A stretch of 64,000 nt of DNA from Eretmocerus hayati (taxonomy: Eukaryota; Arthropoda; Insecta; Hymenoptera; Aphelinidae), in assembly GCA_029851415.1 (NCBI GenBank), contig CM056741.1, positions 71,042,282-71,106,281 on the forward strand, read 5' to 3'. Both the position numbers and the translations under genes were made by a program. Under the pieces are notes generated by a model. The model was given only the letters and a program-made list of their open reading frames with translations, made no database searches and had not been told where the DNA came from. Positions 12,701-23,923 of this stretch are shown in pieces (positions within the stretch are counted from its first letter, which is position 1; each line of letters starts with the position of its first letter).

Positions 12701-13015
12701 AGGTTCACAGGGGTCAGAGTTTCCTATATATCGCTGAGGGGGGAGGGGGCAAGGCTTTCTTGATGTATATATGACACTTGCGGTTGCATCCACATCGGCA
12801 GATCTCGACAAAATATTTTCGACTTGCGAGACGCAAATATATTCACGCGAGTGATTTGCTCGCAATCATCGGGGGATACATTTTCGCGCGAGTGACTCGC
12901 TCTCTCAAGGCGCAGTGAGCCATTCGTGAGCGACTCGCTCGCTCGAAGTACTGAAATCTAGCATAAAATTTATGAACCCATGCGCGAATCGCTATATGTC
13001 CATGTGGGCTTCCGT
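9736..13015. mobile_element. 3.28-kb long-inverted-repeat element with 8-bp duplication
   Basis: The element begins ACGGAAGCCCACATGGACAT and ends in the exact complement. It is flanked by a perfect direct repeat AATTATCT (9728-9735 and 13016-13023). The inverted arms are about 990 bp each (9736-10729 and 12023-13015) and nearly identical. They surround a roughly 1.3-kb spacer that has no ORF of note. Subterminal GCGAGTGA/TCACTCGC words recur around 9810-9910. An 8-bp duplication is used by hAT, P, Merlin, MULE and KDZ elements. The ends do not decide between them, and no transposase is encoded. Confidence 0.9.
10495..10770 (+). pseudogene. Coding-like tract inside the inverted arm
   Basis: Within the arm of the 3.28-kb element lies a GC-rich stretch with open frames on both strands, mirrored at about 11975-12250. 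One frame reads GTEVDEHPGHWPW, which faintly resembles the start of a chymotrypsin-fold protease domain (GGTxxxxxxWPW). No catalytic motif follows in frame. It may be a captured host exon fragment or chance. The function is not known. Confidence 0.25.
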
Positions 13016-13023
13016 AATTATCT

Positions 13024-16000
13024 AAAGGGCCAAATTAAGCAACAACATTCAAACAATCACTGATTTGTCAGTGCCGCATCATAACCAAAACAAGCAGCCA
13101 TCCATATTCAAGAATCACACAATAACAAGCAGAATAATGATGATTAGTGATACACCAACTGAATGACAGAAGTTTTCATTTTAATGAGAGGATATACGTT
13201 ACTTAGTCCTCTTTCTTTGAGTGACATCATAATAAATTTTGTTTCTGAATTGGTGCTCATGTGATAAACCGTAATAAAAGTTGTGGCAACAACAATATTT
13301 TTAACATGCAGGCCCTTATCAGCATGCTGCAGACTCCTTAACCTAGAAAAAATATCTTGTATACCAGGTCATGCAGTTTTCAGAGACTCTATTGCGTACT
13401 CAGTTTTAGTACTCTATATGATGCTGGTCGATAGATAAATTTTTCTTTTCATGATTAGGTTTAAATTCAGTAAATGATACTTTTAGTTCAAAAATTTACG
13501 AAGGCAGCTAATTTATACATGTTTCATTTCACGTGTAAAATGGAGCATTTGCAAGAAATTCTCCATCCTGGCACTGACAACGCTCTGCCTAAAGCTTACG
13601 CTCCTCGTTGCGCACACATCTCAGCTCATATTATGTTACGCCTTATCTTGGATGTGTGCAACAAGAGTGCATTGCGGGTGAAAATGTATCTTTGATTTAT
13701 TATGAGTGGCTTTATGTACAAAGGGCTCCCCCCTCTTAGTCAAGGGCACAGACTACATGGCCTATCGGACAAAGAGCGTATCTGTCTGTTATCACGAGGT
13801 AAGATTGCGCGTAAAAGCTTTGCTCGCGGGGCGTGATTTTATACATCTCGCGGGAATCAGGGGTAGCTTCTCGGATCTTGAGCATCACGCGATTAAAATT
13901 TCATCAAACTGAAAGGCAAGTCACGCACCAGGCAAGAGATTTTGACGTATAGAAGCACCTTAAACGTAGCCCAGATTGGGTCTCATTAAAATGCAAATTG
14001 CGCCTCGAATTGCGCGTGTAAAGTTGAACGAATAATATTCTCTCATTGCATTCAGTTTCTCGAAGCTCGTACGAGCCATTTTTCTACACTCTGGACGATA
14101 TCGGCGAGTGTTTTTGCGCGTACAGGATCTTCGCGCGCGCGTCAGAGGCGTCGAATTGTTGAGGATGCTACTCGGTCCGTTTGCGAAGGCCAGATCGAGC
14201 GCGCAAAAAGGTGCAGGACAACCGCAAAGAACCAAAGTGCGATCATTAAACTGCTTGACGGCTCGGGCCCTGCTCTCCTTATAGCTCTGGAAGCCGTTCG
14301 GTTTCTTTATAGTGTGAGCTGGCTCGCGACGAAGGGCCCGCCGTCGCCGCTATATATACACCGCGAGGCTGATGCGGCCAGCGACCGAAAAAGAATCGCC
14401 TCCTGAAAGGGCGAGCGGTAAATTTTATACGACGAAGCAGTAATTTTATTGTTCTTGAGTGACAACGACGTCTTGCTGTACATTATAATAAAACGATCGA
14501 TCGTGCGTGAATATTCATTCATTCCGAGAACGATGTTGATTCGTTCGCGTTCATCGAGAGCGAGGACGAGGCTGCACCGATGCGTTTTTGCGCCAACATC
14601 CTACGCGATCCCATGCCGCGATACAATTCTCGCTGTAATTTCAAGAGCTACAACTCTGTCACTGTAACAGTTACCTTGTTCGACTCACCTTAGACTCGAA
14701 ACACACGTGGGGTGATTTTTTTCCAACAGAGTAAGGACTCCTATAATCGAAAGCTCATTTCCAGTGAGTATGTTAGTGGGGTCTTAAAACTTGGACCGCA
14801 CTGTGCTTACAGCATGCGCAAGAAGATGATTCACTGAATAACTGAGCATCTCGGTATAAATATAATCCGCGATAACCGAAGATATTGATTAAACTGAGAG
14901 TTTTATAAGGCGATTTCACTACTGCAGTAGGAGCTGAATGTGAATGTTTCACATTTTTCTTGAGGGAATGGTGATCAATCTTGCACTTCTTATGAGCATC
15001 TATATTACGCATGGGCAATTAGAGGTGATACGAATATATATGTATCAGGAAGCGCCGACGAGAGTGGTTCTAAGTGAGCATAGTTTGGTGCCATTCAAAC
15101 AAGGAACAGGAATCCAATAAAATCGAACGGGGCAAATTGGAAATTCCAAGACGAGCGCGGTCCCGATCTCGTGCGAAGCTGATGGCTATTACGCAACACT
15201 GCGACGAGCATATCGCAAAGCGAGCGGCACAAGGTCAAGGCCCTCAAGCACGAGACCCGAGGTAATAGTCAAGGTTTGCCACTGCACCTCGGTCTGCCTC
15301 CGCCGGACTCAGGGGTCGGGAATCGAGGATCGACTCTTGGTAATGTATCGGCACCCTCCGCCACGCGAAGCGATTGGATTGGACGCAACGCTCGGCCTGC
15401 GAGGCCCTCTGGCTCCTCATTGTATATAGGTGCTTACCTAGGCCCGTAATCTTCCGTGATGCTCCTCCTGCGCGCTCCAGGTGTACTTTATCGGGCCCTC
15501 CCGCGCCAAGGGCCCGTTTCTCTGCCTCTCTTTCTTACATATAGTCTCGACAGACCCGCACAATCCGATTGAGGTCTGGACAGTCGCCCATACGATGGTG
15601 CCTCTTGGAGAAGCTCAGCCCGAGATCGAAGCCCGTTGATAACGCTAGCGATCCAAGTGTGCATCTCGTCTCATGGACCGTTGTAATGGCAAGCTGGCGC
15701 ATAGAAATCGTGAAATGATGCAGACGATTGTAGTTGCCATCAAGCCAAAGAGCTGTGACACTCGCGCTGTATATGTGCACCCCGCGAGATCTACCGTCGA
15801 GCGGCGCATTCTCAGTCATATTTTAGATCAACAGGTTCTCCGAAATGTATTTTGAGAACTTGGACAGAATAGCTCCGCAGGAATGATTATCCCGTAGTCA
15901 AGGATCGATAGTCTTATAAACAATGAGATACTGACAACTAACTTGTGTCTCTCAGACGGTCACAAATATTCAATATTGATAAGGTGCATTGTTAATTATC

Positions 16001-16337
16001 TATACAAGTCAAGTAAACTGAAAATTGAGCACCTCATTCTTTTATGGAATGTGGTGCACAGGAGGATACAATTACCCTGGATGGTTTTGAAATAATATGA
16101 GATTCTTTCCAGCAATCGTTTGAGTTATGATGAGGGAAACAATTATTTGCACTCTCTGAGCCTTTCTTTCCATTGCGACTTTGTGGATGAATGTTTGGAA
16201 AATCTTCTTTCACCAATTTTATTTGAAGCTGAAGCTCCAGACTTGTTAAGTCAGTCCTCGTAAGTTACATTTTAAAGTATTTTTATGCTTCAAAGATGCA
16301 CGAGCCTAGAGATTCTCTCAAAAATCATCGAAATTGA
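13024..16337. other. Non-coding stretch with CpG-rich patches
   Basis: No coding region was recognised. CpG-rich patches occur at about 13950-14680 and 15120-15830. A TATA-like CTATATATACA lies at about 14350-14360 in the first patch, which could be promoter-like, but no linked exon was identified. Confidence 0.35.
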
Positions 16338-16355
16338 CTCTCTCTCTCTCTCTCT

Positions 16356-16388
<33 letters not shown>
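16338..16388. repeat. (CT)n microsatellite running into T30
   Basis: A CT dinucleotide run (16338-16359) joins directly to thirty T residues (16359-16388). The T tract is probably the poly(A) tail of a minus-strand retroposon that begins just to the right. Confidence 0.85.
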
Positions 16389-16391
<3 letters not shown>

Positions 16392-16615
16392 GTGGTTGTA
16401 GGGCAAATACGCTGCGACGTACGAAGGAGAGGCACCGGTCAGCCAAACACGGCTGGCCAGCACCTCCCCAACAGTCCCGGGCTGGAATCCGCATCGATAC
16501 GGCCATCCGAACCGGGTAAACCCTCTCTTCCTTCTCCGTTGGCGCCGGCCATTGGACAAGGGAGAGATCCACCAACTTACCAATCCGGCCCCGGCACCGC
16601 GTGAGCATTACTTCA
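16389..16615 (-). mobile_element. SINE-like retroposon, minus orientation
   Basis: A GC-rich segment abuts a 30-nt T tract, which reads as a poly(A) tail on the minus strand. This suggests a retroposed short element inserted in CT-rich microsatellite DNA, because (CT)n lies on both sides (16338-16359 and 16809-16847). Pol III A- and B-box matches are weak, so its origin is uncertain. The right (5') end is approximate. Confidence 0.4.
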
Positions 16616-16664
16616 GGGCCGGCGGCGTCTCGCGCTCAGGATCGAGCGTCTCTCTTCTCACGAC

Positions 16665-16803
16665 TCGCAGGTGTTGTTTCCCTTTCTTCGATCTTCTTCC
16701 ATCTCTTCATTCTTCTTTCTTCTTTCTTCGATCTTCGATCTTCTCTCTTCTTCCTTCCCTCTTCAGTCAATCATATTCCTCCTGGAACCATTTGGACCTC
16801 TTC

Positions 16804-16847
<44 letters not shown>
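16665..16847. repeat. Pyrimidine tract with (CT)n microsatellite
   Basis: A TTC/TTCTTT-rich low-complexity stretch ends in an uninterrupted CT run at 16809-16847. The serine/leucine-rich ORFs across it are artefacts. Confidence 0.85.
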
Positions 16848-16849
<2 letters not shown>

Positions 16850-18885
16850 GCTAAAATTAGAAAGATTCGAATTCTTGCATTTCTAAATGAAGAATAGCAT
16901 CTCGGGATACGCGAGAAAACCTCCAAAATGGAGCCTGATGATGTCCTTTCCGGTCAGCTACAGCTTGGTAGTGTGATCGACAGAACTGAAAACGAAATTT
17001 TTGGGTGTCTTGAAACTCTTGACCGGTAATGTACAGATGCTACTGCTTCGTTCTTCGCTAAATGAACAGCGTAAATTGATAATACTTCGATTTTTGAATC
17101 TCTACGCAGCCAAATTCTGGAATTACCTCACTTTCTGTAGAGTGCTCGATGTTTGACTCAAACTACTCAAAGGATGTCTATTCGAGTGTCTATTAGATCT
17201 CAGATTTGTAAACCTTGACAACAATGTGTTATTACCCATGCTGATATGAGAAAAAAGCCAGTTGATCAATGGAAATCATCTTGAGAGTAAGAAATAAACC
17301 ATGTCTGAATATTCAGCATTGAAGAGTATTCCAATCAAATATATTATGTAAAAAGTTTTATCTTGACCTTGACTGAATATAAAGTGTGCGATAGTCTTGT
17401 TCCGTGGGAATCTTACCTCTGGAATGGTCGTGTCAAAAAAATTCACGTTTGCTATCGTTCTACTGTTATGCAGTCACTAATTTTAATAACGTCACTACCT
17501 GCATACGATGTCTCTGCTCTTGTTTCAACTCGCTCAGACAAAATGAGCTGAATCAAAGTCAGATCAGGCTTTCCAAGACAAATGTCTTATTCTCTTTATT
17601 CTAGACTATGTTCCGGACGAAAGTGAATCGATGAAATACTCTACTGCGAAATATCCAAGGCCGAAGGATTTGATAATTCCATATATTTTCTATATCTATT
17701 GATCTCGTGGGTATTGCAATGGAATTTCTTTCAAGGACTATAATCACATATGGTAAGCAAGCCCACTTCGAGCACTTTAATTTTCTACTCTCTTTTTCGG
17801 TGAGATCATTTTGCAATTTGTTTGCTTGTCAAAAAGTTGGGTTTGGAGTATTGATTGCGATTATGCCGCGCGTATGAGTTACTGATTTCTGCGATGAAGA
17901 AGCATAACCCAGAATCAACTGCCGATATTTTGGACTCCACGATAATGGGACGGATGCGAATTAAGTACTTATTTGGGGTATCTGGAAGGTGTAGGGGACG
18001 AAGAAATTTTGAATCTGAAATACATGCGATTCAAAGATACTCTATATCTAGTACTTGTAAGGACAGTTCTTGACCCAAGAGCAAAACTCGAGAGTAAGAA
18101 CATCATCTTGGATCGAATTCCACATAGTAGCGATTGATATACGCAGTCATGGGCCTCCGCTAATCGTGTACAGGGATCTATAGATTTTTACATTCGTTTG
18201 GACAATGATTTGTATCCGATGTATAGCTCGCATTATTTCCCGTTGTGCTCTGGCGCAAGCGTCACTGCAGACGGCAGCTGTATACAGTGAACAATAATCA
18301 CTCGAATACTTCTTCAGCTGGTCCACGTCTTTTTCGTGCCGCAACCGTTATAGCTCAGAAACGGTTCATCGACGCGACGTTCGGATGCACTGTCGTTACC
18401 CACCCATTCCAAAGCGCACGTACCGACATCAGGTGTCCATCGAGGGATCACATCCTGCCATGGCCTCTGAAAAAAGTGAGATTCGCTTGACGGAGGTCAA
18501 GGTGCCCAGGTACTATGTCCTAAAAGAGTGGCCGTGAACCAGAGCGCGTCTCAGCCTCGCCGAGCGATGCAGATTCAATCGAGAGAAGTTAATCCAAGAG
18601 TCAGAGTACAGGTAGTATTAGTGCGTGCGCGCAAAAAATGAAAACAAGCCGAGTGGCGGCCGGCTGGGCTGAATTTTACGCGCGAGAATTTTAATTACGA
18701 GCGAATCGGATCGACTCGGGGAGCGGGTCTCTGACCTGGAAATGAGCTTCCTTGCATAATGACTATACGGTGCTCGGCTTGAAAACGAATGCCGGGCGCG
18801 GCGCGCGTGAGAGAGCCTTTGGTTTGGTCGAAGAGCTGCTATATCCGCGATATGCGGTGCCAACTGTGTCAGAGTCGTTTGCGCC
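16848..18885. other. Non-coding stretch left of the giant palindrome
   Basis: No gene was recognised. The last 650 bp (about 18240-18885) are CpG-rich and contain the 5-bp target site of the adjacent element. Confidence 0.4.
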
Positions 18886-18890
18886 CGGCG
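18886..18890. repeat. Left 5-bp target-site duplication CGGCG
   Basis: CGGCG directly precedes the terminal CACTATGCC. The identical pentamer follows the right terminus. Confidence 0.7.
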
Positions 18891-21800
18891 CACTATGCCT
18901 CCAGGGAGTCAACTCTGGCAGGAAATCGCTTCACTCGAATTCATGAGCTATTGAGATGAAACAAATTGGGTTTTCTTCGTAATCGTCTCAGCTACAAGGT
19001 GTGCCTACCTGTTTTTTCCTTAAATGCGATGGGCTGGGTGTGAGGGCAGTTGAATGAAGAAAACTGAATAAACACGAAATAGCCCAAAAAATAAACTTAC
19101 GGCATGTGATACACATATTCTACTGCCACCTGGAAAAGTCTCCCCCTACATTCTGGAAGCGCGTAACTGGAAGTTGGCCGCATTCTCGGGTCTGGGAATA
19201 GGTGCTGGGATTCTCTAGGCCGACTTTTGTCGACAATCGAGTATTGAACTATAGGGATTTCAACAAAACAACGACTTTTAGGGGGTTTGCGGTTCTGCTG
19301 CCACCTTGCAGCAACTTGGAGAGTATAGTGTGGTTGATCACAAAAATTTTAAGCCCAATCTCGAGTCTGGGAATTGATGCTGGCAGCTTTGACATCGATT
19401 TTCAGCGAGAGGTGACCATTAAGTCCTGTGGACATCGATATATGACCAATTCTAGGTTCCTCTTTGATATGCTGCCAACTTAACGAAATTTGTGTCATAT
19501 CCTGGGTGACTATATCGGCATTTTGAGCCCAACCCCGATTCGAGGAATCGATGCCAGGAGATGCCAGCTCAAGTTTGTCAGAAAAATCACAAGATTTGAG
19601 CTCGATTTTTATTGCAAATGCTCGATTCTAACTGAAAACTCGATATGCTGCCACCTTGGAAACTATTCAATAACGAAGTTCATTAATTCAACAAAATTTT
19701 CGGTCCAAGCAAACATCTGAGAATGTGTGCTGGGATTCTTGGGGCCAATTTTCGTCGACGATGGGGTATTGAACTAGAGGGATTTGAACAAAACGACGAT
19801 ATTTAGGTAGTTTACCATCCTACTGCCATCTTGAAACAATTTCTAGTGTATATTGTGGTTGACCAACAGAATTTTGAGCCCATGAACGAGTGTGGGAATT
19901 GATGCTGACAGCTTCGACATCGATTTTTTGCTAAAACTACCCCTAGAATGCGATTAACATCAGTATATGACCAATTCTAGGTACGATTTCGATATGCTGC
20001 CAGCTCAACAACGTTTCTGTCACATCCTGGGTTGCTCGTACTGTATATTGACTCCATCCCCGCATCCAGGAATCGATGCCAAGAGATACGAGACCCATGT
20101 GATGCCGAAAATTACACGATTCCAGCCCATATCTAACTGCGAATGTCCGATTCTAACTAGGAATTCGATATGCTGCCAACTTGGAGACAATTGAATCACA
20201 AAATTGGTTGGTCACACAAAATTTACAGCCCAAGCATGGGTCTGAGAATAAGTGCTGGGATTCTCAAGGCCCATTCTTGTCGAAAGTCCAGTGAGGATCC
20301 ATAGAATTTCCAACAAAATCGCGGAAGTTAGGTCGTTGTCAGTCCTACTGCCATCCCCGGAAATGCTGGAGTGTATAGCCTGGGTCATCCACAGAATTTT
20401 AAGCCCAATCTCGAGTCTGGGAATTGATGCCAACAGCTTCGACATCGATTCTCAGCTCCAACTGACCCTCAAGTACTCTGTAAACACCCATATGTGACCA
20501 ATTCTAGGTACGATTTCGATATGCTGCCAGCTCAACAACGACTCTGTCACATCCTCGGTGGCTCGTACTGTATTTTGACCCCAGCCCCGTATCCAGAAAT
20601 CGATGCCAAGAGATACAAGGGCCATGTGATGCCGAAAATTACACGATTCCAGCCCATATCTAACTGCGAATGTCCGATTCTAACTAGGAATTCGATATGC
20701 TGCCAACTTGGAGACAATTGAATCACAAAATTGGTTGGTCACACAAAATTTACAGCCCAAGCATGGGTCTGAGAATAAGTGCTGGGATTCTCAAGGCCCA
20801 TTCTCGTCGAAAGTCCATCGAGAAACCATAGAATTTTCAACAAAATCGCGGAATTTAAGTCGTTTTCAGTCCTACTGCCATCTCCGGAAATGTTGGAGTG
20901 GATAGCGTGGGTCATCCACAAAATTTTAAGCCCAATCTCGAGTCTGGGAATTGGTGCCAACAGCTTTGACATCGATTCTCAGCTCCAACTGACCCTCAAG
21001 TACTCTGTAAACACCCATATGTGACCAATTCTAGGTACGATTTCGATATGCTGCCAGCTCAACAACGTTTCTGTCACATCCTGGGTTGCTCGTACTGTAT
21101 ATTGACTCCATCCCCGCATCCAGGAATCGATGCCAAGAGATACGAGACCCATGTGATGCCGAAAATTACACGATTCCAGCCCATATCTAACTGCGAATGT
21201 CCGATTCTAACTAGGAATTCGATATGCTGCCAACTTGGAGACAATTGAATCACAAAATTGGTTGGTCACACAAAATTTACAGCCCAAGCATGGGTCTGAG
21301 AATAAGTGCTGGGATTCTCAAGGCCCATTCTTGTCGAAAGTCCATCGAGAAACCATAGAATTTTCAACAAAATCGCGGAATTTAAGTCACTTTCAGTCCT
21401 ACTGCCATCTCCGGAAATGTTGGAGTGTATAGCGTGGGTCATGCACAGAATTTTAAGCCCAATCTCGAGTCTGGGAATTGGTGCCAACAGCTTTGACATC
21501 GATTCTCAGCTCCAACTGACCCTCAAGTACTCTGTAAACACCCATATGTGACCAATTCTAGATAGGATTTCGATATGCTGCCAGCTCAACAACGACTCTG
21601 TCACATCCTCGGTGACTCGTACTGTATTTTGACCCCAGCCCCGTATCCAGAAATCGATGCCAAGAGATACGAGACCCATGTGATGCCGAAAATTACACGA
21701 TTCCAGCCCATATCTAACTGCGAATGTCCGATTCTAACTAGGAATTCGATATGCTGCCAACTTGGAGAAAATTGAATCACAAAATTGGTTGGTCACACAA

Positions 21801-23009
21801 AATTTACAGCCCAAGCATGGGTCTGAGAATAAGTGCTGGGATTCTCAAGGCCCATTCTCGTCGAAAGTCCATCGAGAAACCATAGAATTTTCAACAAAAT
21901 CGCGGAATTTAAGTCGTTTTCAGTCCTACTGCCATCTCCGGAAATGTTGGAGTGGATAGCGTGGGTCATCCACAAAATTTTAAGCCCAATCTCGAGTCTG
22001 GGAATTGGTGCCAACAGCTTTGACATCGATTCTCAGCTCCAACTGACCCTCAAGTACTCTGTAAACACCCATATGTGACCAATTCTAGGTACGATTTCGA
22101 TATGCTGCCAGCTCAACAACGTTTCTGTCACATCCTGGGTTGCTCGTACTGTATATTGACTCCATCCCCGCATCCAGGAATCGATGCCAAGAGATACGAG
22201 ACCCATGTGATGCCGAAAATTACACGATTCCAGCCCATATCTAACTGCGAATGTCCGATTCTAACTAGGAATTCGATATGCTGCCAACTTGGAGACAATT
22301 GAATCACAAAATTGGTTGGTCACACAAAATTTACAGCCCAAGCATGGGTCTGAGAATTAGTGCTGGGATTCTCGAGGCCCATTCTTGGCGAAAATCCAGT
22401 GAGAAACCATAGAATTTTCAACAAAATCATCCCAGCCCCACGAATCGATGCCAGGAGATTCCAGATCCAATTCATGCGAAAATTGACATGAGATCAGTAC
22501 CAATCAGATCGATAATGGTCAATTCGAAATAAGTATTTGTTTCGCCCCCAACTCAAAAACTATGTAGTCATATCTTTGGTTCGTGAATATAATTACAAGC
22601 CAATCCTCAGTTCTGGGGATAAGAGCCGCAAAATACTCGACCCTCTTCTTGCAAAAATGATAAAGATCAGTTCAAAGTCTATTGCAAATGTGCTCTTCCA
22701 GATGGGATTTTGTTCTCCTACATACTCAAAAACGGTTGAATCATATTTCCGTATAGCTAAGCCGAATTTTGATTTCAATTTCGAATCGAAGCATTGGTGC
22801 CGAGAAATTCCGGAACCTTTCTTGCTACAAATAGTATCGAATCAGTCGAAATGTAATTGATGGATACCGAATCGAGATGGGAATCACGTTATGCTGCCAA
22901 CTTGAACAGCTCATCATGGCATCCCAAAATTAGTGGAGTAAATCCTGAGCCGAATCAAAATTCTCGGAATCGGCGCAGAAGATCCCAAATCCATTCCAGC
23001 TGGAACTTA
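18891..23009. repeat. Left inverted arm of the giant element
   Basis: The outer ~250 bp are unique (they include GTGTGCCTACCTGTTTTTTC). The rest consists of diverged ~176-bp monomers, a homogeneous 527-bp array (19991 to about 22430), then further diverged monomers. It is the reverse complement of 26620-32318 apart from 527-bp unit number. Similarity is near-identical in the outer part and clearly lower inward of about 22900. Confidence 0.9.
19991..22430 (+). repeat. 527-bp higher-order tandem array, left arm
   Basis: Units start with GATATGCTGCCAGCTC at 19991, 20518, 21045, 21572 and 22099, an exact 527-bp period. Each unit holds three related monomers: A (176 bp), B beginning GATATGCTGCCAACTTGG (175 bp) and C around TCCTACTGCCATC (176 bp). 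All three share an AGCCCAA..GGGTCTGRGAAT-like core. Short ORFs repeated every 527 bp are by-products of the repeat. Confidence 0.95.
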
Positions 23010-23923
23010 CATGACATCCGTTCAAATATGATCGAAAATGTTCGATTCTAGATTAGTATTCGATATGCTTCCATGTAGGAAATGTATTCATCATTTTTCT
23101 GGGGAAATAGAGAAGATCAAAAGATTACGCATACGCAACAACTAGGATTCTCTTTCAATTCTAGTTCCACTTTAATTAATTCCAGTCAGTTGAGAGTTAT
23201 TTACAAAACGAGATCAGTTTACTATGATGCACAACATATAATTAATATAAGAATAGAGACCTGATGAATGAAGTGATTCATTTGTAGTATAATATCATCG
23301 ATTACAAGGATGAGCATTATCATCCATTCAGCAATCCACTCAATCAGTCTCTTCTCAATTCAGTCTCTGATTTTTAGGTGTATCAAACTTCCACCCGGAA
23401 GTGTGATCTATTTTGATGCATGTTGTAGAGAGCTGTACTAATTGGTCCAAATTTGGATTTGTCACGGACCTAAGAACGCCTAGTTACCCAATTATTGATC
23501 CATCCGCGACAAAATGCATTGATAGTGATTCGATGCCATTAATTTTTCAGATTTGGAATAAGTTTTCGTTCAGACGAATTCCGTAGTCAATCATTTAAAA
23601 ATTCCTTGAATCTCTAAAACTCCCCTCCTTGGAATCTTGGAAATCTCCTTGAATGGAATTTTGAGGATTCTGTAGATACCTTGAATTTGGAACAGTCAGT
23701 CAGAATAGGGTTTGGAGATGAGACTTCCAAATGCACTTCGAGGTCTGATTGATGACACTATCACCCTCCAAAATTCTGTATACACATGCGATAGTGAACG
23801 ATTCACGGATGTTCACTGATGAATGAATGGAATTGTGAAATCACTGAGACAATCTTCGATATCTTTCTATTGCAGGACAAGCTATCGCAAAATATATCTT
23901 TAATTACAATCAAGAAGTGAAAC

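Noticed and set aside
19991..22430. CRISPR-like array
   Set aside because: The period is 527 bp with no short repeat/unique spacer pattern, and the context is eukaryotic.
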